50,697 nucleotides of DNA from Nitrospirales bacterium (GTDB taxonomy: Bacteria; Nitrospirota; Nitrospiria; Nitrospirales; UBA8639), in contig BQIV01000035.1 in the NCBI GenBank assembly GCA_021604005.1, positions 1 through 50,697 on the forward strand. Reading direction: 5' to 3'. A program made the translations under genes and the position numbers. Positions 16,882-24,707 of this stretch are shown piece after piece. Every line of letters begins with the position of its first letter. Positions within the stretch are counted from its first letter, which is position 1. The notes below the pieces were generated by a model. It had not been told where the DNA came from, made no database searches, and saw only the letters and a program-made list of their open reading frames with translations.

Positions 16882-17238
16882 ATGCAATACATGTTACTCA
16901 TTTACGGAGATGAACACGCCTTGAACGAAACCGAGCGGCAAGAATGTTATGAGGAGTCCACGCAGCTCGCCCATCGACTCAAGTCTGCCGGACAGTATGT
17001 GGCTGCCAATCCGTTACACCCCACAACCATGGCGACCAGTGTTCAGGTTCGCGGCGGCAAACGGCTTGTGACGGATGGTCCGTTTGCAGAGACGCGTGAG
17101 CAGTTAGGCGGTTACTTTCTTGTTGAGGCCAAGAATCTGGATGAAGCGCTCGACATAGCCGCACGAATTCCCATGGCTCGCAAAGGGACGGTTGAGGTTC
17201 GACCGGTGATCGAAATCCCAGGGCTACCCGCTGAATAA
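16882..17238 (+). CDS. YCII-related (DGPF) protein 1
   Basis: The 118-residue protein is a ferredoxin-like YCII fold with the signature VTDGPFAETREQLGGYFL at about residues 62-79 and an ending EVRPVIEIPGLP. Its closest relative in the window is YCII gene 2 at 17443, from which it differs mainly in the N-terminal half, so the two look like a tandem duplication. The start is supported by CGGAGG about 9 bp upstream and by the MQYMLLIYGDE beginning typical of the family. Biochemical function is unknown in the family; genomic association with ECF42 sigma factors is well established. Confidence 0.88.
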   Translation: MQYMLLIYGDEHALNETERQECYEESTQLAHRLKSAGQYVAANPLHPTTMATSVQVRGGKRLVTDGPFAETREQLGGYFLVEAKNLDEALDIAARIPMARKGTVEVRPVIEIPGLPAE

Positions 17239-17390
17239 TATTTGGCTTGTTGCTGAAGTGAGTTGGCAACGTGAAAATGAGGGAATTATAGTGAATCCAC
17301 ATACGTTCCAAGCAGGAGCATACCGCTAGGCCAGCGCGGTTCAACGTTGCAAGCGGCGGAAGTTATTCAAAACGGCTATAAGAAATCCAA

Positions 17391-17416
17391 TGTCGATTCT
17401 GGAAAGATCCAACGAC
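17391..17416 (+). promoter_or_regulatory. Candidate ECF42 promoter before YCII gene 2
   Basis: TGTCGA (17391-17396), a 16-bp spacer and CGAC (17413-17416). It shares TGTCGATT-TGG and CGACTAT with the element before YCII gene 1. It lies 27 bp before ATG 17443. Confidence 0.72.
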
Positions 17417-17442
17417 TATGAGATGTAAGGAGCATGGGTCTC

Positions 17443-17808
17443 ATGAAATACCTACTGTTGGTTCACCATGATGAAGAAGCGTTCAACGAGCTCAGCGAGA
17501 CCACGCGGAAGGAGATGCTTGAGGAATCCGTGGAGCTCACGCATCAGCTCCATGCCAATGGGCAATATCTGAATGCGTCACCACTGCATCCGGCCTCAAC
17601 GGCGATGATCGTTCAAGTACGAGGTGGCAAACAGTTTGTGACCGATGGTCCGTTTGTAGAAACCCGCGAACAGGTTGCCGGCTACTTCCTTATCAATGCC
17701 CAAGATCTCAATGAAGCCGTCCGTATTGCCTCGCATGTTCCTGGGGCACGCATTGGGACGGTTGAAGTCCGCCCAGTTGTGGAAATCACGGGGCTGCCGA
17801 CTACCTAA
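17443..17808 (+). CDS. YCII-related (DGPF) protein 2
   Basis: The 121-residue protein begins MKYLLLVHHDEEAF and carries the signature VTDGPFVETREQVAGYFL, ending EVRPVVEITGLP. It is a close paralogue of YCII gene 1. The ATG at 17443 is chosen by family alignment, with AAGGAG 10 bp upstream; ATG 17434 is in frame, but that ribosome-binding site would lie only one base before it. It has its own ECF42-type promoter, so it can be made independently of the upstream copy. Function is unknown. Confidence 0.88.
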   Translation: MKYLLLVHHDEEAFNELSETTRKEMLEESVELTHQLHANGQYLNASPLHPASTAMIVQVRGGKQFVTDGPFVETREQVAGYFLINAQDLNEAVRIASHVPGARIGTVEVRPVVEITGLPTT

Positions 17809-17904
17809 TGCGCACGATGTGTTTGAAGTGCATTCGGCTCTAACGAATTCAGCATATGGCCATAGACATGGGTAAATGGCGGGTAAAGACGCATTCCGCG
17901 GGGA

Positions 17905-17931
17905 TGTCGATTTCATAGATTGTTCTTCGAC
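17905..17931 (+). promoter_or_regulatory. Candidate ECF42 promoter before YCII gene 3
   Basis: TGTCGA (17905-17910), a 17-bp spacer and CGAC (17928-17931), followed by a 70-bp leader to ATG 18004. The spacer is one base longer than in the first two elements. Confidence 0.65.
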
Positions 17932-18003
17932 AAAGACAGAGTATTGAGTAGCAAGCAATAAGGAATATGATTCAACCCACAAAACGCGAAAGGAGGTAGG
18001 GCG

Positions 18004-18444
18004 ATGCGATTCATGATTATTGTGAAGGCCACGAAGGATTCCGAAGCCGGCGTGATGCCGAGCGAACAGCTACTCACCGAAATGGGTACGTTCAACGAAG
18101 AGCTGGTGAAGGCGGGTGTGATGCTGGCGGGCGAAGGGCTCCAACCGAGTTCGAAGGGTGCGCGCGTGAAATTCTCCGGTGACAAGCGTACGGTCATCGA
18201 TGGCCCCTTTGCTGAAACGAAAGAGTTGATCGCCGGGTATTGGATTTGGCAGGTGAAATCAAAGGAGGAGGCGATCGAATGGGTGAAACGGTGTCCCAAT
18301 CCTCATTCCGAAGAGTCCGAGATTGAAATTCGCCAAGTGTTTGAGGCAGAGGATTTTGGTGACGAGTTCACTCCAGAACTCAGGGAGCAAGAGGAGCGCC
18401 TTCGCGCGCAAGCCGAGAAACTCACGAAGGCAAAGCCAAAATAG
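18004..18444 (+). CDS. YCII-related (DGPF) protein 3
   Basis: The 146-residue protein has the signature VIDGPFAETKELIAGYWI at about residues 64-81 and is the more diverged of the three YCII proteins. A charged C-terminal tail of about 30 residues (ELREQEERLRAQAEKLTKAKPK) likely forms a helix absent from the other two. A strong AAAGGAGG ribosome-binding site precedes the ATG. The sequence type (MRFMIIVKATKDSEAG) matches the large DGPF subfamily found beside ECF42 genes. Function is unknown. Confidence 0.9.
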   Translation: MRFMIIVKATKDSEAGVMPSEQLLTEMGTFNEELVKAGVMLAGEGLQPSSKGARVKFSGDKRTVIDGPFAETKELIAGYWIWQVKSKEEAIEWVKRCPNPHSEESEIEIRQVFEAEDFGDEFTPELREQEERLRAQAEKLTKAKPK

Positions 18445-18471
18445 TTACAGTGTGACTTAGAGAGTTTGGGC

Positions 18472-18497
18472 TGTTGACTACCGTACATGAAGTCGTC
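18472..18497 (+). promoter_or_regulatory. Possible ECF42 promoter before the VOC gene
   Basis: TGTTGA (18472-18477), a 16-bp spacer and CGTC (18494-18497). One base differs from TGTCGA, and CGTC is the other accepted -10 form. The leader to ATG 18604 would be about 100 nt. Confidence 0.4.
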
Positions 18498-18603
18498 GGT
18501 GATTGAGAGAATCCTGTTCAGGACACAGGAGGAGCACGTGTACTCGATTGATGGTATTCGAGATGCCCTGTTTTAAACATTCAACCAACAAGGAGTTAAG
18601 ACC

Positions 18604-19071
18604 ATGACAATACCACAGGTCAAGCCTATTCCAGAGGGGATGCACACCGTGACGCCACACCTGATTTGCGCCGATGCAGCCAATGCCATTGAGTTCTACA
18701 AAAAGGCATTTAATGCCGTAGAAATCGTGCGGTTGCCGGGCCCGCAGGGAAAACTCATCCACGCTCACATTCAAATTGGTGATTCGGCGGTCATGCTCGT
18801 CGATGAATTCCCCGACTGGGGTTCATTTGGGCCAACATCTCTCAAAGGTTCACCGGTCACGATTCATCTCTATGTCGAAGATGTCGACGCGTTCGTCGAC
18901 CGTGCCGTTGATGCAGGAGCGAAGCTGACGATGCCGCTGGAGGATACGTTCTGGGGCGATCGGTACGGCAAACTCGAAGATCCGTTCGGGCATCAGTGGT
19001 CGGTCGCCACACACATTCGTGAGGTCAGTCCGGACGAGATACAACAGGCGGCACAAAAAGTATGTGGATAA
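18604..19071 (+). CDS. VOC family (glyoxalase/PhnB-like) protein
   Basis: The 155-residue protein is a two-module beta-alpha-beta-beta-beta fold of the vicinal oxygen chelate group: HLICADAANAIEFYKKAF near the start and IHLYVEDVDAFVDRAVDAGAK at about residues 80-100, ending in YGKLEDPFGHQWSVATH. The FGHxW and DPFG pattern is typical of PhnB-like glyoxalase/bleomycin-resistance proteins. It has an AAGGAG ribosome-binding site 8 bp before ATG. VOC proteins are common partners in ECF42 loci; substrate is unknown. Confidence 0.88.
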   Translation: MTIPQVKPIPEGMHTVTPHLICADAANAIEFYKKAFNAVEIVRLPGPQGKLIHAHIQIGDSAVMLVDEFPDWGSFGPTSLKGSPVTIHLYVEDVDAFVDRAVDAGAKLTMPLEDTFWGDRYGKLEDPFGHQWSVATHIREVSPDEIQQAAQKVCG

Positions 19072-19173
19072 TGGCCGAATGAGCGAAATCACGAATTTAT
19101 ATGTACCTGGTTATTTCTGTAAAACGAGAAGACCCATTCATTATGCAAATCATCCAGCTATAAGGAGGTAACG

Positions 19174-19773
19174 ATGCATTACATACTGCTGACTTGTCTA
19201 TCGCTCTGCTTCATGGTGTCAGCCTCTCTCGTTTCTGCAAAGGATACAGGCCAAGAACAATCGATGGATCCGAAGGCAATGATGGAAATGTATCAAAAGC
19301 TGGCCACACCTGGTGAACCACATGCGTTGTTTGCCAGCTTAGCGGGGAATTGGACGACCACAATGAAGACGTGGATGGAACCCGGTAAGCCTCCCATGGA
19401 ATCGACCGGCACTGCGAAAATGACCATGTTGCTGGATGGACGATTTCTTCAACAGGAATTTACCGGCGAGATGATGGGACAACCCTACTCCGGTGTTGGG
19501 ATTGATGCCTATGACAATATGACCAAAAAATATGTCACGATGTGGATCGATACCATGGGCACGGGTATGTTCATGATGGAAGGGACGGCAAGTGCCGACG
19601 GTAAGACCATTACGCTGAAAGGATCACACCCTGAGCCAGGCGGAGGCCAGATGTCCCATCGCGCGGTGTGGACGATAGTCGACGAGAACACTCAGACATT
19701 TGATATGTATGGTACGCACCATGGTGGGGAGGAAATGAAAGTGATGGAACTCACGTATACAAGGAATTCATAG
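19174..19773 (+). CDS. Secreted DUF1579-like protein
   Basis: The 199-residue protein starts with a Sec signal peptide (MHYILLTCLSLCFMVSASLVSA, cleavage near residue 22). The mature part begins with a Met-rich helix (MDPKAMMEMYQKL) and continues as a beta-rich domain (LFASLAGNWTTTMKTW...GTAKMTMLLDGRFLQQEF...MGQPYSGVGIDAYDN) that matches the DUF1579 lipocalin-like pattern. It probably acts in the periplasm or is exported. A strong TAAGGAGGT ribosome-binding site precedes the start. It lies inside the ECF42 locus in the same direction; no exact TGTCGA box is seen before it. Confidence 0.82.
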   Translation: MHYILLTCLSLCFMVSASLVSAKDTGQEQSMDPKAMMEMYQKLATPGEPHALFASLAGNWTTTMKTWMEPGKPPMESTGTAKMTMLLDGRFLQQEFTGEMMGQPYSGVGIDAYDNMTKKYVTMWIDTMGTGMFMMEGTASADGKTITLKGSHPEPGGGQMSHRAVWTIVDENTQTFDMYGTHHGGEEMKVMELTYTRNS

Positions 19774-19869
19774 TGAAATGAGAAGTCTGACGAATACTCT
19801 GTATTGTAGATTCTGTATTGGTCAGCCTATCAGATTCAGTTTGAATTAGGGATTTCACGGTCTTGATCT

Positions 19870-19887
19870 ATCGATATACATATCGAT
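19870..19887. promoter_or_regulatory. 18-bp palindrome upstream of the BNR-repeat gene
   Basis: ATCGATAT-AC-ATATCGAT is a perfect inverted repeat ending 15 bp before ATG 19903. It may be an operator or a weak RNA hairpin over the leader. No matching regulator is encoded beside it. Confidence 0.45.
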
Positions 19888-19902
19888 CGTAGGGAGAATA
19901 TC

Positions 19903-21081
19903 ATGAGCAAGATACGTTTATTGGTTGGAACGCGAAAAGGGGCGTTTGTGTTGACCTCGGACGGGAAACGCAAACAATGGAACATTGAGGGGCCATTCTT
20001 TGGAGGCTGGGAGATGTACCATCTTAAAGGGTCGCCCGCCGACCCGGACCGGATTTATGCATCGCAGACGAGCGACTGGTTCGGGCAAATCATTCAGCGA
20101 TCGAACGACGGGGGGAAGACGTGGGACACGCCCGGTGGTGAGAAGATGCCCGATCCATACCAACCGCCCTCCGGCATGAGCAACAATTTCGTCTACGATA
20201 GTTCTCCGGAAACTGGAAAACCTCTCACGACCCATCAGTGGTATGACGGCACACAACATCCCTGGGAATTCAAGCGCGTGTGGCACCTCGAGCCATCCTT
20301 AACGGACCCTGATACCGTCTATGCGGGTGTTGAAGATGCGGCCTTATTCCGTTCATCCGATGGGGGACGGTCATGGCAGGAACTGCCTGCCCTTCGCGAC
20401 GCCAAAGGCCATCTGTGGCAACCAGGTGCCGGTGGAATGTGTTTGCATACAATCATTGTTGATCCATCGAATCCAGATCGGATGTTTATTGCCATTTCGG
20501 CGGCAGGCGCATTTCGAACCGATGACGGTGGCAAGACGTGGAAACCGATCAATCGTGGGTTGAAGTCGCAGATGGAACTTCCAGACCCGAATGCAGAGGT
20601 GGGCCATTGTGTCCACAGTATCGCCATGCATCCTTCAAGTCCGAACGTGCTCTACATGCAAAAGCATTGGGACGTCATGCGTAGTGATGATGCTGGAGAA
20701 TCGTGGAATGAAGTCAGCGGAAACTTGCCGAGTGATTTTGGATTTCCTATCGCGGTGCATGCGCATGAGCCCGAGACGGTGTATGTGGTTCCCATCAAGA
20801 GCGACTCCGAGCATTATCCGCCAGAGGGCAAACTCCGTGTCTACCGGAGCCGGATGGGAGGCAATGAGTGGGAAGCGCTGACGAACGGTTTGCCGCAACA
20901 ACACTGCTACGTGAATATCTTGCGTGATGCGATGTCTGTTGATGCGCTTGATCCGTGTGGTGTGTATGTCGGAACTACCGGTGGTCAAGTGTATGCGTCT
21001 GCGGATTCCGGTGATAGCTGGATGCCCATTGTTCGAGACCTTCCAGCTGTACTCTCGGTGGAGGCGCAGGTTGTGCCATGA
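19903..21081 (+). CDS. BNR/Asp-box repeat (sialidase-fold) protein
   Basis: The 392-residue protein contains at least five Asp-box repeats: [32 protein letters not shown] and SADSGDSW. These mark a beta-propeller of the sialidase/VPS10-like superfamily. No signal peptide is visible; it begins [20 protein letters not shown], which suggests a cytoplasmic protein. Arg-triad residues needed for true sialidases could not be established, so catalytic activity should not be assumed. A GGGAG ribosome-binding site lies before ATG. The stop codon overlaps the start of the next gene by 4 bp, so the two are translationally coupled. Confidence 0.85.
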   Translation: MSKIRLLVGTRKGAFVLTSDGKRKQWNIEGPFFGGWEMYHLKGSPADPDRIYASQTSDWFGQIIQRSNDGGKTWDTPGGEKMPDPYQPPSGMSNNFVYDSSPETGKPLTTHQWYDGTQHPWEFKRVWHLEPSLTDPDTVYAGVEDAALFRSSDGGRSWQELPALRDAKGHLWQPGAGGMCLHTIIVDPSNPDRMFIAISAAGAFRTDDGGKTWKPINRGLKSQMELPDPNAEVGHCVHSIAMHPSSPNVLYMQKHWDVMRSDDAGESWNEVSGNLPSDFGFPIAVHAHEPETVYVVPIKSDSEHYPPEGKLRVYRSRMGGNEWEALTNGLPQQHCYVNILRDAMSVDALDPCGVYVGTTGGQVYASADSGDSWMPIVRDLPAVLSVEAQVVP

Positions 21082-21374
21082 TTCGGGTGATGTTACCCGC
21101 TCACCTCCGGACCTTGGCACGGATTGAGGGTGAGGTGAAGTTACACGTTGATGGTCCGGTGACAATAGGTTCGATTCTAGAGGCACTCGAAACAGCCTAT
21201 CCCATGCTGCGAGGCACGATTCGCGATCACAGCACACACAAGCGTCGACCATTTGTGCGCTTCTTTGTGTGCGAAGAAGACTGGTCACATCTGCCCACGG
21301 AGACTCCACTGCCCGATGCTGTGGTTTGTGGCAAAGAACCATTTCTGATCGTTGGTGCTATGGCAGGAGGGTAA
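21078..21374 (+). CDS. MoaD/ThiS-like beta-grasp sulfur-carrier protein
   Basis: The 98-residue protein has the beta-grasp pattern of MoaD/ThiS ([37 protein letters not shown]) and ends in exactly AMAGG. The C-terminal Gly-Gly is the part that is adenylated and thiocarboxylated in sulfur carriers. Its ATG overlaps the stop of the BNR gene (ATGA at 21078-21081). No MoaE, ThiG or E1-like activating enzyme is encoded nearby, so it must use enzymes from elsewhere if it works as a sulfur carrier or ubiquitin-like modifier. Its coupling to a BNR propeller suggests the two act together. Confidence 0.85.
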   Translation: MIRVMLPAHLRTLARIEGEVKLHVDGPVTIGSILEALETAYPMLRGTIRDHSTHKRRPFVRFFVCEEDWSHLPTETPLPDAVVCGKEPFLIVGAMAGG

Positions 21375-21417
21375 TGATCAATCTGCGCACTCGTTTTGTA
21401 AAGTATGTCTGTCCAGA

Positions 21418-21590
21418 CGAGTTAAGCGTGGAACGTGCATCGTGATAAGAGTTTCGTTGTAAAAAAACCGGGAAACTTCATGATGCAGATAATATGGGTT
21501 TTGACACATCATTGCGGAATTGGCTGACTCTTCACGAATTGAAACATCGAGAACGACAAAATACTTCCGTTTCCTTCTTTTCTATTTTTC
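21418..21590 (+). pseudogene. MazF-like toxin remnant (C-terminal part only)
   Basis: Joining frames across two small indels gives VKRGT...KLHDADNMGFDTSLRNWLTLHELKHRERQN, which closely matches the C-terminal part of the second, longer remnant at 24271 (KLSEADVMSLDTSLRNWLDLHEWRRREP). The MazF N-terminal half and its antitoxin are missing. It lies just before the transglycosylase gene and its open 3' end is why that frame appears to extend upstream of ATG 21622. Confidence 0.75.
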
Positions 21591-21621
21591 TTTTGACCGA
21601 CTGACCCGATACACTACACGT

Positions 21622-23772
21622 ATGAGAGGCATTCATCGGTTCAGGCAGAGAACGCGTCATCTATGCCACCTGTTCGTTCTGCTTCGCGCAGTTGTCGTTG
21701 GCTTGTTTTTCCTGGCTGGATGCGGTTCACAAGAGGACTCTCAGGATACATCCAAGCCGACAGCATTCGTCGCGTCTGTCCCCACCTATTTGGAAACCGG
21801 CGACCTTGACGCAATCCTCTCTCGCGGGTATCTACGGGTGCTGAGTCCACCGCGTTCTGACGTCAATTACCTCCCTCGTCAGGGATCTCCTGATGATATG
21901 GCGAATCGGTTACTCGAAGAATTGGCGACCGACTTGAATGTCAAATTAGTGCGGATCAGGGTGGACAACCATAGTGATCTGCTTTCTGCGGTATTGAAAG
22001 GTGAAGGAGATGTGATTGTCGCACAGCTGACGATTACGCCAGAACGTCAGTCGCACATCGATTTTACCGTTCCAGTGGCTATCGTTCGAGAACAACTCGT
22101 CACTCGAGAATCTGACGCAAATCTCAAACGTCCATCCGACTTAAAAGGGCGAACGATTGTAGTACGGAAGTCTTCGACCTTCTGGCAGACAGCTCAACAA
22201 CTGAAGAAACAACATCCTGGAATCACCGTTCAAGAAGCGCCCGAACATTTAGACACGGAACAAATTTTAGATCGTGTCGCGCGTGGCCGCTATGACGTCT
22301 CCATAGCCGACAATGACCTCATGCGTACCGTGGTCACCTACCGGTCAGATTTGCGGACGGCATTCGATGTGACCGATGAACAGCCTGTGGCGTGGGGCAT
22401 TCGCCCAAATTCACCAGCATTGCTGGATACGCTCAATACGTTTTTATCCGCGGCGAAGCTGACGCACTCTCGCCCGACGTTATCGACAGACGATTTTGTA
22501 AACATCAAACAACATGGCGTGCTGCGCGTACTTACTCGAAATAATCCAGCCACGTATTTCCTCTGGCGTGGAGAACTCTTAGGATTCGAGTACGAACTCA
22601 GCCGGCATTTTGCCAATACCCATCATTTGCGAATGGAAATGGTCGTTCCCCCAAGTCGACAGGATCTTATCCCGTGGCTGCTGGAAGGCAAGGGGGATGT
22701 AATTGCCGCATCGATGACGATTGCACCGGAACTCAAAGCAGAAGGCGTCGATTTTTCTCGGTCATACTTTGAAACTTCTGAAATTGTCGTGTCTCGGGCT
22801 GAGGAACAGGAAGACCATCTCAAAGGGCTGCAAGATCTGGCAGGTCGGACGGTCGTCGTTCGACGAAGCAGCTCGTATTGGCTCACGCTTGAAGCCTTGC
22901 AGAAACAAGGCATAGAATTAGAATTGGCGGCAGCGCCGGAAGAATTCGAAACTGAGGAAATCATCGCCCGCGTCGCGGAGGGTGAGTATGATCTGACCGT
23001 CGCTGATAGCCATCTCTTGGATATCGAACTCACCTGGCGGGACGATATTCGTGCCGCCTTTCCTTTGGGAGGCACGAAACATCATGGTTGGGTCGTACGA
23101 GATGCCAACTCCGAACTCTTGAAAACTATCAATACCTTTCTGAAGAAAACCTATCGCGGAGTCTTTTACAATCTCACCGTGCAAAAATATTTTGCCAACG
23201 AACGAGACATCCGCCGTCACGTAGAACATCGCGCTAGCCGATCCGGGGAGCTTTCCCCCTACGATGAGCTTGTCAAGCAGTATGCGGAACAGTACGGGTT
23301 CGACTGGCGGTTGATTGTGGCCCAGATGTATCAAGAAAGCCGGTTTAATCCCGATGCCCGTTCCTGGGCCGGGGCCGTTGGGCTTATGCAAGTCTTGCCG
23401 CGAACAGCCAAGGGGCTGGGATTTCAGGATATTCGTTCACCAAAGAAGGGAATCCATGCAGGCGTGAAATATTTGAACTGGGTCCGAAACCGCTTTGAGC
23501 CGGAACTTCCGGTCAAAGACCGGATGTGGTTCACGCTTGCGGCCTATAATGTGGGACAAGGACATGTCCTGGATGCCCGCCGAGTAGCCCGCCAGCAGGG
23601 ACTGAACCCCAATCGGTGGTTTGGCAACGTCGAACGAGCCATTCCGTTGCTGTCAAAACGAAAATTTTCGAGGAAGGCCCGACACGGCTACTGCCGGTGT
23701 TCCGAACCCGTCAAATATGTGCGCGAAATCAAGCAGCGATATGAAGCCTATGTCCAAGCGACAGGACCGTAA
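21622..23772 (+). CDS. MltF-like lytic transglycosylase lipoprotein with two solute-binding domains
   Basis: The 716-residue precursor has a lipoprotein signal ending in the lipobox FLAGC. Two SBP_bac_3 domains follow: one starting LDAILSRGYLRVLSPPRSD (about residues 50-290) and a second starting NIKQHGVLRVLTRNNPATYF (about 295-530). A C-terminal lytic transglycosylase domain (about 546-680) has the catalytic Glu in AQMYQESRFNP and the GAVGLMQVLPRTA motif. It cuts peptidoglycan glycan strands at the outer membrane. Escherichia coli MltF has only one SBP domain. ATG 21622 is chosen because upstream codons belong to the MazF remnant; no strong ribosome-binding site is seen. Confidence 0.9.
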   Translation: MRGIHRFRQRTRHLCHLFVLLRAVVVGLFFLAGCGSQEDSQDTSKPTAFVASVPTYLETGDLDAILSRGYLRVLSPPRSDVNYLPRQGSPDDMANRLLEELATDLNVKLVRIRVDNHSDLLSAVLKGEGDVIVAQLTITPERQSHIDFTVPVAIVREQLVTRESDANLKRPSDLKGRTIVVRKSSTFWQTAQQLKKQHPGITVQEAPEHLDTEQILDRVARGRYDVSIADNDLMRTVVTYRSDLRTAFDVTDEQPVAWGIRPNSPALLDTLNTFLSAAKLTHSRPTLSTDDFVNIKQHGVLRVLTRNNPATYFLWRGELLGFEYELSRHFANTHHLRMEMVVPPSRQDLIPWLLEGKGDVIAASMTIAPELKAEGVDFSRSYFETSEIVVSRAEEQEDHLKGLQDLAGRTVVVRRSSSYWLTLEALQKQGIELELAAAPEEFETEEIIARVAEGEYDLTVADSHLLDIELTWRDDIRAAFPLGGTKHHGWVVRDANSELLKTINTFLKKTYRGVFYNLTVQKYFANERDIRRHVEHRASRSGELSPYDELVKQYAEQYGFDWRLIVAQMYQESRFNPDARSWAGAVGLMQVLPRTAKGLGFQDIRSPKKGIHAGVKYLNWVRNRFEPELPVKDRMWFTLAAYNVGQGHVLDARRVARQQGLNPNRWFGNVERAIPLLSKRKFSRKARHGYCRCSEPVKYVREIKQRYEAYVQATGP

Positions 23773-24089
23773 CGATAAATTTCCACGCTCACGTATATTA
23801 CGCCCATCAGGCGATCGTATCCTATCCTCATCTTTCATAATCTGTCTTGAGATTGATGTATTTTATAAAACTAGATTTGACCGTGTATACAAAATGCACA
23901 ATAAGTATGAATTGGAACAGGCTTCCGATCATCATTCTCCAATCCATCATACTCTTGACATGGGATGAAAAGACTAGATAATCATCTAGAAGGTTCCGCT
24001 GAAGAATGGGAAAGTTGAAGGTGGTGCAAAGATCTCGTAATCTTCTCACACATAAATAGGAGCCGTAATTAAATTGTACGGAGGTCGAG
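23773..24089. other. Intergenic region with one copy of the dispersed 19-bp repeat
   Basis: It is AT-rich and has no supported gene. It holds a diverged copy of the dispersed repeat at 23867-23883. A CCGTA/TACGG inverted repeat (24063-24081) lies next to the antitoxin ribosome-binding site and may be its operator. Confidence 0.5.
23867..23883 (+). repeat. Dispersed repeat, copy 1 (diverged)
   Basis: TAAAACTAGATTTGACC matches the first 17 bases of copy 2 (24660) with one mismatch. It lies between the transglycosylase gene and the antitoxin gene. Confidence 0.55.
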
Positions 24090-24293
24090 ATGCTAAACAC
24101 TGTTCGTGCCATTATACGAGAGGGGCGAATTGAATTATTGGAGAAGGTTCAAGTTTCTGAAGGGACTGAGTTGCTTGTCACCGTCTTGCCTCAGGAAGAA
24201 GCCGATTTTTGGGTGAACGCAAGCCAAAGTTCGCTCGCTCAGATCTGGGACAACACAGAGAATGATGTCTATGCCGAGCTTCTTAAAGCCTGA
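24090..24293 (+). CDS. Small antitoxin (DUF104/AF2212-like) of a MazF module
   Basis: The 67-residue protein begins MLNTVRAIIREGRIELLEKVQVSEGTELLVTV, the small beta-rich N-terminus of DUF104-like antitoxins, and has a helical C-terminal tail that would wrap the toxin. A strong GGAGGT ribosome-binding site lies 7 bp before ATG. The start of the MazF remnant overlaps its last codons, as in working TA pairs. The toxin is broken, so this antitoxin is either a relic or still binds MazF proteins made elsewhere. Confidence 0.75.
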   Translation: MLNTVRAIIREGRIELLEKVQVSEGTELLVTVLPQEEADFWVNASQSSLAQIWDNTENDVYAELLKA

Positions 24294-24661
24294 AGTCGTC
24301 CTTGTGCGATATCCCTTCTCTGATCTGACCGGAACGAAGGTCAGGCCTGCTGTAATTATTGGTACCCTCACAACTCGCAAGACGTGTTCATTGTTCCGCT
24401 GACCAGTAAGACTACGTCACTTCTGCAGGGTGAATTTATCTAATCAAATTGGCAAGAGGCTGGCTTAAACGTACCCAGTGCCGTCAAGCGTGGCGTGTAT
24501 AGCGTGCATGAAAGTCTGATAGTGAAAAAAGTCGGGAAACTTTCTGAGGCAGATGTTATGAGTCTCGACACATCGTTGCGGAATTGGCTGGACCTTCATG
24601 AGTGGCGGAGACGAGAACCGGCAAAACAAAGCCGTCGATCTTTTTCCTTTTCAACACGATA
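24271..24661 (+). pseudogene. MazF/PemK-type mRNA interferase pseudogene
   Basis: From ATG 24271 (or 24265) the frame gives KPEVVLVRYPFSDLTGTKVR followed by PAVIIG, the MazF N-terminus, then ends early at a stop at 24401. The next frame gives DVFIVPLTSKTTSLLQGEF to a stop at 24442, and a third frame gives WQEAGLNVPSAVKRGVYSVH and then SLRNWLDLHE. Two frameshifts therefore break an otherwise complete MazF of about 120 residues. The final stop codon (TAA) lies within copy 2 of the dispersed repeat. A cut-down second copy lies at 21418. Confidence 0.85.
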
Positions 24662-24678
24662 AAACTAGACTTGACCCC
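24660..24678 (+). repeat. Dispersed 19-bp repeat, copy 2
   Basis: TAAAACTAGACTTGACCCC, used as the reference copy. It marks the end of the MazF pseudogene and precedes short AAGACC/AAGACCCC repeats. Confidence 0.75.
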
Positions 24679-24707
24679 AAGACCAAGACCCCAAGACCAA
24701 AGGACGA

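Noticed and set aside
16693-16887. 64-codon minus-strand frame before the first YCII gene
   Set aside because: It overlaps the candidate ECF42 promoter and the YCII ribosome-binding site and has no protein-like motif.
20635-21342. 235-codon minus-strand frame over the BNR and MoaD-like genes
   Set aside because: It lies antisense to two well-supported genes and its sequence is low-information (His-, Arg- and Ser-rich).
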